A DNA stretch of 64,000 bases from positions 310,001 to 374,000 of the forward strand of contig UBMI01000010.1 of the NCBI GenBank assembly GCA_900466475.1. The letters are read 5' to 3'. The notes under the pieces were generated by a model, which saw nothing but the letters and a program-made list of their open reading frames with translations, did no database searches and had not been told where the DNA came from. Shown one piece after another: positions 47,166 through 54,446 of the stretch. Numbering within the stretch: the first letter of the stretch is position 1; every line of letters begins with the position of its first letter. The DNA comes from Hyphomicrobiales bacterium. GTDB taxonomy: Bacteria; Pseudomonadota; Alphaproteobacteria; Rhizobiales; Rhizobiaceae. A program made the translations under genes and the position numbers.

Positions 47166-48044
47166 GTGAGTGAAATCCGCCTTTACGTGTCGACAAGTGA
47201 AAAGCAGGCCGAAGAGATCCTCGACCTTCTGAGCGAGGTCTTCGGCGAAGAAGATTTCGCCATCGGCACCACCGAGATCGACGAAAAGAAAGATATCTGG
47301 GAAGCCTCCGTCTACATGATGGCGGAGGACGAGGCGGATGTGCGCAGTCGCATTGAGGAGGCGCTGGGGACGGCATTTCCCCATGCCGTGCTGTCGCGTG
47401 AGGTCATTCCGGATGTAGACTGGGTCGTCAAATCTCTGGAGGGGCTGAAGCCCGTCAGGGCAGGGCGCTTCCTCGTGCATGGCTCGCATGACCGGGACAA
47501 GGTGCGATCAGGCGATATCGCCATCGAGATCGATGCCGGCCAGGCGTTCGGCACGGGTCATCACGGCACGACCGCCGGCTGCCTGGAAGTGATCGACCGG
47601 GTTGTCAGGGCCCGGAAGGTGCGCAATGCCCTCGATCTCGGGACCGGCAGCGGCGTTCTGGCGATTGCCGTGCGCAAGCTCAAGGATATTCCGGTGCTGG
47701 CAACGGATATCGATCCGATCGCTGTTGGTGTCGCGGCCGAGAATGTTCGCCGCAATGGCATTGCCAGCGGCATCCGCACGGTGACGGCGCCCGGCTTCCA
47801 TTCGACGGCTTTTTCGGAAAACGGGCCCTTCGATCTCATCATCGCCAATATTCTGGCGCGGCCGCTGATCAAGATGGCGCCGCAGCTCGTCGCCAACCTG
47901 GCGCCGGGCGGATCGGTCGTCCTGTCCGGCATTCTCGCCAGTCAGCGCTGGAAGGTGCTGGCCGCCTATAATGGCGCGAGGCTGCGGCATGTGCGCACCA
48001 TCTGGCGCAATGGCTGGGTGACGATCCATCTGGATCGTCCCTGA
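47166..48044 (+). CDS. prmA: Ribosomal protein L11 methyltransferase PrmA
   Basis: GTG at 47166 is preferred (292 residues, start SEIRLYVSTSEKQAEEI) with GGAAAG upstream; a TTG at 47157 is possible. N-terminal substrate-recognition domain (VFGEEDFAIGTTEID), then the methyltransferase core: QAFGTGHHGTTAGCL, the SAM loop LDLGTGSGVLAIAV, and IIANILARPL with the NILAxPL motif of PrmA. It trimethylates L11. Follows SCO by 58 bp and precedes a minus-strand terminator. Confidence 0.93.
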   Translation: MSEIRLYVSTSEKQAEEILDLLSEVFGEEDFAIGTTEIDEKKDIWEASVYMMAEDEADVRSRIEEALGTAFPHAVLSREVIPDVDWVVKSLEGLKPVRAGRFLVHGSHDRDKVRSGDIAIEIDAGQAFGTGHHGTTAGCLEVIDRVVRARKVRNALDLGTGSGVLAIAVRKLKDIPVLATDIDPIAVGVAAENVRRNGIASGIRTVTAPGFHSTAFSENGPFDLIIANILARPLIKMAPQLVANLAPGGSVVLSGILASQRWKVLAAYNGARLRHVRTIWRNGWVTIHLDRP

Positions 48045-48082
48045 CGCGTCCGCGAGGGTTTGTTTTCCGGAAAGAGAGACAA

Positions 48083-48113
48083 GAAAAAAGGCGGTGCCAG
48101 TGGCACCGCCTTG
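48083..48113 (-). terminator. Terminator of the small minus-strand gene
   Basis: AAGGCGGTGCC and GGCACCGCCTT (48089-48099 and 48102-48112) form a perfect stem with a tiny loop; the A-run at 48083-48088 makes a T-tract only when read leftwards. Its polarity shows that a transcript enters from the right, i.e. from the 57-residue gene. Rightward, TTGG gives a weak tract for prmA. Confidence 0.85.
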
Positions 48114-48233
48114 GACCGGCATTTAAATCCGGTCTTGCCCGCGAGCTCGAAGGAGGAGGATGCTCAAGCGGGCACTACTGCATTCCGATAGGCCCGTCCG
48201 GTGGAGGGGAGGAGGATCGGAAAGGCTTTAAGC

Positions 48234-48407
48234 TCAGAATGCGTAGCTCGGTGCGCCCTTGTGGCGCGTAGAACGCTGGCCTGCTGCGAGCACCTTGAGG
48301 CTGTCCTCATGCTGCGGGCGGCGGGCGCCGATGATATGACGCACAGTCTGGCGTTCGCCAGCCTGTACCGGGCTGCTGTAAGCGAAGCGCGAGAGAGAGG
48401 CGGTCAT
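48234..48407 (-). CDS. Small hypothetical protein, 57 residues
   Basis: ATG at 48407 is preceded by AAAGGATTTTTTGAA, a fair ribosome site. The product is MTASLSRFAYSSPVQAGERQ followed by TVRHIIGARRPQHEDSLKVL and AAGQRSTRHKGAPSYAF; basic, no membrane segment, no known family. Support comes from the ribosome site and a leftward terminator 120 bases after the stop. The trailer contains two further short dyads (GACCGG/CCGGTC at 48115-48135 and TGCCCGC/GCGGGCA), so a structured non-coding RNA or a dual-function RNA is an alternative. Confidence 0.5.
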   Translation of the reverse strand: MTASLSRFAYSSPVQAGERQTVRHIIGARRPQHEDSLKVLAAGQRSTRHKGAPSYAF

Positions 48408-48685
48408 TTCAAAAAATCCTTTGTTTGTGGTTCGTCGTGAACCGTTCGATGCGCCCTATGTAGCTATTCCGGCATGCGGTGGTAGAGGGTTTGTTTCATT
48501 GCAGCCATGCGTGCAATGCATGAAGCGTGCCAGTTTCCCACATCGAGACACATTTCTGCCAAATTATTGGGCGGCCGAGCCTTTCCGGGTGCTTCGCGTC
48601 GCTTTTTCTCCCCAATGACTGAAATTTCGCTAACATGGCCGCTATCCCATTAACCGGATTCGTTTCATTCATTCGGGTTTCCAGC

Positions 48686-50521
48686 ATGTTTCAGTCTTTC
48701 GAAGTCACCTCCACGCCACAGTTCGGCAGGGAACGGGTTTCCGCACTGCGCGCCGGTTTCGACGCGCTTGGCATCGATGCCTTCCTCGTGCCGCGCGCCG
48801 ATGAGTTCAATGGCGAATATGTGCCTGCCTGTGCGGAACGGCTCTCCTGGCTCACGGGCTTTACCGGCTCGGCGGGCATTGCGCTGATCACCCGCACGGA
48901 AGCGATCGTCTATGTCGACGGCCGCTACGTGACGCAGCTTGCGGAGCAGGTGGACGGCTCGGTCTTTACCGGCGGCGATCTCGTCAACGAGCCGCCGCAT
49001 GTTTGGCTTCCGGCGCATGGCAAAAAGGGGCTGAAGCTCGGCATCGATCCATGGCTGCATTCGGGTGCGGACGTTCGCAAGCTCGAAAAGGCACTGTCGG
49101 AGATCGGCGGCGCACTGGTGTTCCTGCCGCATAATCCGCTCGACAAGCTGTGGGCCGACCGGCCTGCGGAGCCGCTCGGGGCGGTCACCATCCAGAACGT
49201 CGCCCAGGCCGGTGTCCTTGCAAAAGACAAGATCGCAACGATCGCCGCCGATCTCGGCAAGAAGAACCTCAAGGCGGTGCTGATTGCCGATCCCTCCTCC
49301 ATTGCCTGGATCTTCAATATTCGTGGCGCCGACGTGCCGCATACGCCGCATCCGCTGGCGCGCGCCATCATCCATGCCGACGGCAAGGCCGAGATCTTCC
49401 TCGACAAGCGCAAGACCGGTATCGAGCCGGAAGCCTATCTGGCGCAGATCGCCACCCAGCTTGCGCCTTCGCTGCTTGATGAGAAGCTTGCTGCGGTCGC
49501 CAAGGAAGGCGGGCGTATCCTCATCGATCCCGATATCGCTTCCTACGCGCTTGCCGAGATCATCCGCAAGGCGGGCGGCGAGGTGGTCGAGGGGACCGAT
49601 CCGGCGAAGCTGCCGCGGGCGGTGAAGAACGGTACCGAGATCAACGGGTCGGCCGCAGCCCATCTGCAGGACGGTGCCGCCATGGTGGAATTCCTCTACT
49701 GGCTGTCGCAGAGCAAACCCGGCACGATCACCGAAATCGGTGCTGCCGAGCGGCTGGAGGCGGCTCGCGCCCGCATGGGTCAGAGCATGCAGAATCCGCT
49801 GAAGGATATTTCCTTCGACACGATCTCGGGTGCCGGCGAACATGCGGCTATCATGCATTACCGGGTGACGACCGCGACCGACCGTCATATCCAGCCTGGC
49901 GAGCTCTTCCTGATCGATTCCGGCGCGCAATATATCAACGGCACGACCGATATCACCCGCACGGTCGGCATCGGTACGGTCAGCGAGGAGCACAAGCGCT
50001 TCTTCACGCTGGTGCTGAAGGGCATGATCCAGATCAGCACGGCGCGTTTCCCGAAGGGCACCCGCGGCTGCGATCTCGATCCGCTGGCGCGCATCGCGCT
50101 ATGGCGGGCAGGGGCTGATTTCGCGCATGGCACCGGCCATGGCGTGGGCTCCTATCTCTCGGTTCACGAGGGGCCGCAGCGCATTTCGCGGCTTTCGACG
50201 CAGGAACTGCTGCCGGGCATGATCCTGTCAAACGAGCCGGGTTATTACCGGCCGGGCCATTTCGGCATCCGCATCGAGAACCTGATCTATGTGCGGGAGG
50301 CGGAAGCCGTCGAGGGCGGCGACATGCCGATGCTCGGCTTCGAAACGCTGACCTTCTGCCCGATCGACCGCAGCATCGTCATTCCTGAATTGCTGACGCA
50401 TGACGAGCTGCACTGGTTCAATGACTATCACCATCGCACGCGCGAAGCGCTGATGCCGCTGATCCACGACCATGACGTCAAGGCATGGCTGGAAAATGCG
50501 ACGCTGCCGCTGGAATACTGA
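48686..50521 (+). CDS. pepP: Xaa-Pro aminopeptidase (M24B, PepP-like)
   Basis: ATG at 48686; 611 residues, longer than E. coli PepP and of the eukaryote-like three-domain form. Two creatinase-like N-terminal domains (LVPRADEFNGEYVPACAERL; LIADPSSIAWIFNIRGAD) precede the catalytic domain. Metal ligands appear in FLIDSGAQYINGTTDITRTV (two Asp), HGTGHGVGSYLSVHEGP (His), MILSNEPGYY and GIRIENLIYV (Glu). It removes N-terminal residues preceding proline. Convergent with azlD, 9 bp apart. The start region lacks a strong ribosome site. Confidence 0.92.
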   Translation: MFQSFEVTSTPQFGRERVSALRAGFDALGIDAFLVPRADEFNGEYVPACAERLSWLTGFTGSAGIALITRTEAIVYVDGRYVTQLAEQVDGSVFTGGDLVNEPPHVWLPAHGKKGLKLGIDPWLHSGADVRKLEKALSEIGGALVFLPHNPLDKLWADRPAEPLGAVTIQNVAQAGVLAKDKIATIAADLGKKNLKAVLIADPSSIAWIFNIRGADVPHTPHPLARAIIHADGKAEIFLDKRKTGIEPEAYLAQIATQLAPSLLDEKLAAVAKEGGRILIDPDIASYALAEIIRKAGGEVVEGTDPAKLPRAVKNGTEINGSAAAHLQDGAAMVEFLYWLSQSKPGTITEIGAAERLEAARARMGQSMQNPLKDISFDTISGAGEHAAIMHYRVTTATDRHIQPGELFLIDSGAQYINGTTDITRTVGIGTVSEEHKRFFTLVLKGMIQISTARFPKGTRGCDLDPLARIALWRAGADFAHGTGHGVGSYLSVHEGPQRISRLSTQELLPGMILSNEPGYYRPGHFGIRIENLIYVREAEAVEGGDMPMLGFETLTFCPIDRSIVIPELLTHDELHWFNDYHHRTREALMPLIHDHDVKAWLENATLPLEY

Positions 50522-50530
50522 GCCTGAGGT

Positions 50531-50839
50531 TTAAAGACCGATCGTGTGCCGCCAGGTCATGACGATGATCCAGGCGGCCACGAGCATCCAGGTATGCGAG
50601 AAGCGCAGGCCGATGACGAGGGCGACGGCGAGCGCCAGTTTCGAATCCCAGCCGCCGATGAAGAAGGCGGGCGCCACCAGCGTCGTCAGCACCGCCGCCG
50701 GTACGGCATTGAGTGCTGCTTCCATGCGCGGCGGAATGCGCTTCATCTTGGTGATCAGGATGTAGCCGCCGATGCGCGTCGCATAGGTCGCGGCTGCGGC
50801 GGCCAGGATCACGAGAGCCATGTGGAGATCGAATTGCAT
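50531..50839 (-). CDS. azlD: AzlD-type small subunit of branched-chain amino acid exporter
   Basis: 102 residues with three or four hydrophobic helices: LVILAAAAATYATRIGGYILI, PAAVLTTLVAPAFFIGGW, and a C-terminal WMLVAAWIIVMTWR. The TRxxGY motif is typical. AzlD pairs with AzlC, encoded one base upstream, to export branched-chain amino acids and analogues (LIV-E family). Normal length. Confidence 0.88.
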   Translation of the reverse strand: MQFDLHMALVILAAAAATYATRIGGYILITKMKRIPPRMEAALNAVPAAVLTTLVAPAFFIGGWDSKLALAVALVIGLRFSHTWMLVAAWIIVMTWRHTIGL

Positions 50840-50840
50840 C

Positions 50841-51572
50841 TCAGACCTCGTGATTTTCGGTGTTGAGGGCGTCGGCTTCGAGATCCGGCTCCTCGGCAGG
50901 CAGAGGCATCAGCGCAGCCAGGATGATGCCGGCTGCAGCCCCCAGGCTCACATGCCAGGGCGAGCCCACGAAATGATAGGCAATGACTGAGGCGACGGCG
51001 CTCGTCAGCGCAACCGGCAGGAAATTGTCGCGTTTGCGGAAGCCGAGCACGATGCCGAGGAAATAGGTCGGCAGCAGGATATCGAGGCCGATCGTCTTGG
51101 GATCGCCGATAAGGGTACCGAGCATGCCACCGATGAGGCTGATCAGAACCCAGGGTATGTAGATGATGATGCCGAAGCCGAGATACCAGGTGAAGGTAAC
51201 CGGCGTCCCTGCCTCGCCGCGCTTGACGGTTTCGGCAAATTGCGGATCGACCAGCAGGAAGAAGGTGAAGAACTTCTGCAGCGCGGTGAAGTGCCTGATG
51301 TAGCGGGCGATCGCTGCCGAATAGAGCACGTGGCGGAAATTGACGGCGAGGATGGAGAGAACGATCACCCAAGCCTGCACATTATGGCCGAAAAGCTCGA
51401 TACCGACCAGCTGGCTGGCGCCTGCATAAACGGAGGCGCTCATGAAAGTAAGTTCTGATAGCGACATGCCCTGCTCGGCGGCAAGGGCGCCGAACAACGC
51501 TCCGAACGGGGCAGAGGCGAGCGCCACGGGAAAGCCGCCCCGCAACCCTTCGACAAAGTCGGCGCGATTCAT
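50841..51572 (-). CDS. azlC: AzlC-type large subunit of branched-chain amino acid exporter
   Basis: 243 residues, multi-spanning. FPVALASAPFGALFGALAAEQGMS and FMSASVYAGASQLVGIELF are AzlC signatures; NFRHVLYSAAIARYIRHF and FFLLVDPQFAE follow. With AzlD it forms a two-component LIV-E exporter in the inner membrane. Genes are one base apart. Divergent from the DUF2164 gene. Substrate assignment follows B. subtilis AzlCD and E. coli YgaZH. Confidence 0.9.
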   Translation of the reverse strand: MNRADFVEGLRGGFPVALASAPFGALFGALAAEQGMSLSELTFMSASVYAGASQLVGIELFGHNVQAWVIVLSILAVNFRHVLYSAAIARYIRHFTALQKFFTFFLLVDPQFAETVKRGEAGTPVTFTWYLGFGIIIYIPWVLISLIGGMLGTLIGDPKTIGLDILLPTYFLGIVLGFRKRDNFLPVALTSAVASVIAYHFVGSPWHVSLGAAAGIILAALMPLPAEEPDLEADALNTENHEV

Positions 51573-51706
51573 GGGATTACGTCCTGTTGGAATTGAAATT
51601 TCCCTCTATGGTGTCTCACCTGCGGCGGCAATTGAATTTCCTTGATTCACCAATCGATTTTGCTGAAGCGTTACCGGTTTACGTCACCGGCGAGGCGAGG
51701 GAGACA

Positions 51707-51958
51707 ATGAAGAAGATCGAATTTTCCAAGGAAGAAAAGGCGGAGATCGTTTCGCACATCCGCCAATATTTCGATCGCGAACTCGACCCTATCGGCGTGC
51801 TGCCCGCCGAATTCCTGCTGGAATTCTTCGCCGAGAAGATCGGATCCTATTTCTATAATCGCGGGCTCAGAGATGCGCACGCCGCCTTCGTGAAGAAGAT
51901 GGAGGATTTCGGCGAAGAGATTTATCTGCTGGAGCGTGAGGAAGGGACGAAAGACTGA
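51707..51958 (+). CDS. DUF2164 family protein
   Basis: ATG at 51707 after GGGAGACA; 83 residues. The sequence KKIEFSKEEKAEIVSHIRQYF, then ELDPIGVLPAEFLLEFFAEKIGSYFYNRGLRDAH, split by the conserved DxIGxLxAxFLLDFF pattern, matches the small DUF2164 family. Helical, acidic, cytoplasmic. No function is known. Stands alone between divergent azlC and convergent pncA. Confidence 0.87.
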   Translation: MKKIEFSKEEKAEIVSHIRQYFDRELDPIGVLPAEFLLEFFAEKIGSYFYNRGLRDAHAAFVKKMEDFGEEIYLLEREEGTKD

Positions 51959-51976
51959 ACAAGCCATAGTTTGCGC

Positions 51977-52004
51977 ATGTCTTTATCGCAAAAGCTTTGC
52001 GCGG
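51977..52004. repeat. Shortened relative of the interspersed palindrome
   Basis: GCATGTCTTTATCGCAAAA-GC-TTTGCGCG keeps the left arm of the 7534-7577 repeat and part of the right arm but has lost the CCGCTGC centre. It fills the gap between convergent DUF2164 and pncA genes and may act as a terminator hairpin. Confidence 0.55.
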
Positions 52005-52010
52005 CCTGCG

Positions 52011-52634
52011 TCAGGCGAGAATATCGGCGCTCTTGACGATATCGATGCCGTGCCCGCGCATCTCGTCGATCGCAGCAGCCACGCCCTCGGGCGAGATGCC
52101 ACGGCTAGCGTCCTCGATGAGACGGACCTTCACGCCGGGAATGAGTTCCAGCGCATCGAGCGCAGAGAATTTGACGCAATAGTCGGTTGCCAGCCCGCAG
52201 ACATCGAGCTCCGTCACACCCTGATCGACCAGGAAATCGGCCAGACCGGTCAGGGCATGCTGATCGTTGTCGCGGAAGGCGGAATAGCTGTCGACGTTCC
52301 TGTTTTCGCCCTTCTGCTGGATAAGGTCGATTTGAGCCGAGTGGAGTTTGGGATGCAGCTCGGCGTCGCGCGTATATTGCACGCAGTGATCTGGCCACAA
52401 CATCTGCGGCTTGCCGGAGAGTTCGCCTATCTCGAAAGGTTGCTTGTCAGGATGCGAGGAGGCGAAACTTCCGTGATCGGCGGGATGCCAATCCTGCGAG
52501 GCGACGATAAGATCGTATTTGCCGCTGTCGATGAGGCTGTTGGCGACGGGGACGACTTCGTCGCCTTCGAGAACCGGCAGGTTGCCTCCGGGGCAGAAGC
52601 CATTCTGAATATCGACAAGCAGCAGCGCCTTCAT
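52011..52634 (-). CDS. pncA: Nicotinamidase/pyrazinamidase PncA
   Basis: ATG at 52634 with AAGGGAT six bases before; 207 residues starting MKALLLVDIQNGFCPGGNLP. Catalytic Asp in VDIQNGF, metal-binding DWHPADHGSFASSHP, the Lys in a later segment, and nucleophile Cys in VCGLATDYCVKFSALDAL. The enzyme turns nicotinamide into nicotinate for NAD salvage. A longer upstream reading lacks a ribosome site. Minus strand, single gene. Confidence 0.93.
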   Translation of the reverse strand: MKALLLVDIQNGFCPGGNLPVLEGDEVVPVANSLIDSGKYDLIVASQDWHPADHGSFASSHPDKQPFEIGELSGKPQMLWPDHCVQYTRDAELHPKLHSAQIDLIQQKGENRNVDSYSAFRDNDQHALTGLADFLVDQGVTELDVCGLATDYCVKFSALDALELIPGVKVRLIEDASRGISPEGVAAAIDEMRGHGIDIVKSADILA

Positions 52635-52774
52635 CAAGCTATCCCTTACGCATATCGCATCGCAAAATGCCAATCACATTCGGCGCAATCAACTAGTGGA
52701 TTTCCGGGGGGCCGGGCGCAAGTCCTATTTCTAGTATGAAGAGTGGCAAATCGCTGCATCAACGTATTTTTCTG

Positions 52775-52805
52775 TTGCCGTTCGCGCTTTACGCGAAAGC
52801 GGCAA
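52775..52805. repeat. Imperfect hairpin TTGCCG-TTCGCG...CGCGAA-A-GCGGCAA
   Basis: Arms of 12 and 14 bases around CTTTA, about 25 bases beyond the GNAT stop on the minus strand and followed leftward by no T-run. Possibly a terminator-like structure or a repeat fragment. Confidence 0.4.
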
Positions 52806-52829
52806 GTATTTCGCGTTTTATATTAGGAT

Positions 52830-53351
52830 TTATGCATGCGATGATGGGGCCGGATGCCTGAATACGAGATCATCGGGATCGCCTTCCTGGCGCGCTGCCG
52901 TTGCATCCGGCACGGCGCCCAGCCGCTCGGCCAGCCGGATCGACCTCACATTGGGGCGGGCGATATAGCTCACCAGTGTCGTCAGGCCGCGCACAGCAAA
53001 GGCCCAATCGCGCAAGGCAACGGCTGCCTCATAGGCATAACCTTTACCCTCGGCCTGCGGATAGACGAGCCAGCCGAGTTCCTTTTCAGGAAACAGCGGG
53101 CCGTGATTGATGCCGACCTGGCCGAGGCATTGCCCCGTAACCCGATCCTCCATCATCAGGGCGCCGTGGCCTTCGAGCGTCCAGAGCGCGACATCGTGGC
53201 AGAACATGCCCCAGGCCGCTTTGGTCGAATGCGGACCGCCCATGTAGAGGGCGCGGTCGGAGATCATCAGCGCATGATAATCCGGCCAGTCCGCCATGAC
53301 GGGAGCCCGCAGGATCAATCGGTCGGTGTGAAGGGTCGGTATGGTCGTCAT
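52830..53351 (-). CDS. GNAT acetyltransferase, RimJ/RimL-like
   Basis: 173 residues. LHTDRLILRAPVMADWPDY is the RimJ/RimL-type (GNAT_3) opening; ELGWLVYPQAEGKGYAYEAAVAL is motif A with the acetyl-CoA loop, and ARPNVRSIRLAERLGAV is motif B. Such enzymes acetylate N-termini of proteins or small molecules. The start codon overlaps the stop of the upstream small gene (ATGA at 53348-53351), so both are made together. Confidence 0.82.
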   Translation of the reverse strand: MTTIPTLHTDRLILRAPVMADWPDYHALMISDRALYMGGPHSTKAAWGMFCHDVALWTLEGHGALMMEDRVTGQCLGQVGINHGPLFPEKELGWLVYPQAEGKGYAYEAAVALRDWAFAVRGLTTLVSYIARPNVRSIRLAERLGAVPDATAARQEGDPDDLVFRHPAPSSHA

Positions 53352-53674
53352 CGGATGTCTTGTGCCTGCGTGGACCTGGATTGAAGGTAAGTCGCAATTG
53401 CATCCACGGTTTGAATCGCGGCATCTTGAATCACGTCATTAACAGGTCCGAGGCCCATTTTGATGACGACGATCTCTTCTAGGTAAGCAGCGACTGCCGC
53501 GGGCATCGAGCCGTGAAGGAGCATATTGGCAGCGCGTAGAAGATAGGAATCGTATTCGCTGGTGGCGATGGTTCGCCATGCCGGATCATCTACTTGCCTG
53601 ATGCCGATCGGATCCCAGTGATCCCAGCCAATCCGGCGCAGTATTTTCATATCAACTGTTGAATGATCAGCCAT
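53348..53674 (-). CDS. Hypothetical protein coupled to GNAT gene
   Basis: ATG at 53674 after GGAGAGG (8-base spacing) gives 108 residues; a longer form starting at 53761 is less likely. The segment ILRRIGWDHWDPIGI and then SEYDSYLLRAANMLLHG resembles small cytoplasmic proteins with a WxPIGI...YDxY pattern (DUF1871-like). No ribbon-helix-helix DNA-binding pattern was recognised. Four-base overlap with the GNAT gene implies coupling and possibly a complex. Function unknown. Confidence 0.62.
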   Translation of the reverse strand: MADHSTVDMKILRRIGWDHWDPIGIRQVDDPAWRTIATSEYDSYLLRAANMLLHGSMPAAVAAYLEEIVVIKMGLGPVNDVIQDAAIQTVDAIATYLQSRSTQAQDIR

Positions 53675-53762
53675 TTCTGCAGCCTCTCCGATAAATCGGG
53701 CCCGCGCAAGCAGCGGCGAAGGGAGAAGTCTGCGACCTCGTAAAGCGTTTGGCCCAATCATC

Positions 53763-53784
53763 GAGGCTCCCCCGGCGGAGCCTC
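53763..53784. terminator. Perfect hairpin downstream of the EF-hand gene
   Basis: GAGGCTCC-CCCGGC-GGAGCCTC, eight paired bases, seven bases past the EF-hand stop on the minus strand. No T-run follows, so it is a weak or factor-dependent terminator at best. Confidence 0.4.
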
Positions 53785-53790
53785 ATTGCA

Positions 53791-54285
53791 TCAGGCCGTC
53801 TTGTCGCTCTCGCCGGTGGCTACGGGCGAGTTACCATAGGTCGTCTGGTATGCGCGAAGCGCGGTCTGCATGTCGGTCAGGACTTTGGCCATCAGGCCGC
53901 CGTCCTGATCGTCACCGCCGGCGGCGGCAATCTTCTGCGGGTCGGCGGAAAGAAGTTCCGATGTGGTCAACTTGCCGTCGCCATTCGCATCCAGGGCAGC
54001 GAGCGCACCCTTGGAGTCATCACCGTTGTCATCGGTGCCGGCCTTGCTGTCGTCGTCCGTCTTCTGGAGCGAGAGCATGAGCGCCAGAATATCGGCTGCG
54101 ATCTTCTGAACGACATCGGAGCCGGACGAATCGTCATCTCCGGCGGACGAGGCGTTGGTGGACGAGGACTTTGAAGCGGCGGCAAGCTCGTCCGCAGAGA
54201 CGACGCCGTCACCGTTCTTGTCGAGAGGATTGAGAGGGGCTTGGTACTGGGTCAGCGTGCTGCCCAGAGCTGAAACACTGGTCAC
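53791..54285 (-). CDS. EF-hand calcium-binding protein
   Basis: GTG start at 54285 with AAAGGAGG six bases upstream, an excellent ribosome site. 164 residues, very acidic, no signal peptide or membrane helix. Two canonical EF-hand loops: DKNGDGVVSADE at 22-33 and DANGDGKLTTSE at 99-110, each with Asp at 1, 3 and 5 and Glu at 12. Between them lies a Ser/Asp-rich linker (DDDSSGSD, DDDSKAGTDDNGDD). It likely binds calcium, perhaps for signalling or buffering; partner unknown. Some rhizobial EF-hand proteins (e.g. calsymin, CasA) act in symbiosis, but similarity beyond the motif is not shown. Confidence 0.85.
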   Translation of the reverse strand: MTSVSALGSTLTQYQAPLNPLDKNGDGVVSADELAAASKSSSTNASSAGDDDSSGSDVVQKIAADILALMLSLQKTDDDSKAGTDDNGDDSKGALAALDANGDGKLTTSELLSADPQKIAAAGGDDQDGGLMAKVLTDMQTALRAYQTTYGNSPVATGESDKTA

Positions 54286-54446
54286 TTGAACCTCCTTTGA
54301 AGGTCTTGTGAAGCCTGCCTTTCATGGGCGGGCAATGACCGGGCTAAGCCTGTTCGCGAGTCGGGTCAAAGCGGCGTTTTGTCATCTGGAGAAGCGCGTT
54401 CGGCTGCGCGTGTGATTCCCGACCACACGCCAAGGAAGGTGAGCGG

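Noticed and set aside
48219..48233. 15-base match (GGAAAGGCTTTAAGC) to the end of the 5300-5574 element
   Set aside because: A match of this length is expected by chance a few times in 64 kb and surrounding bases do not align.
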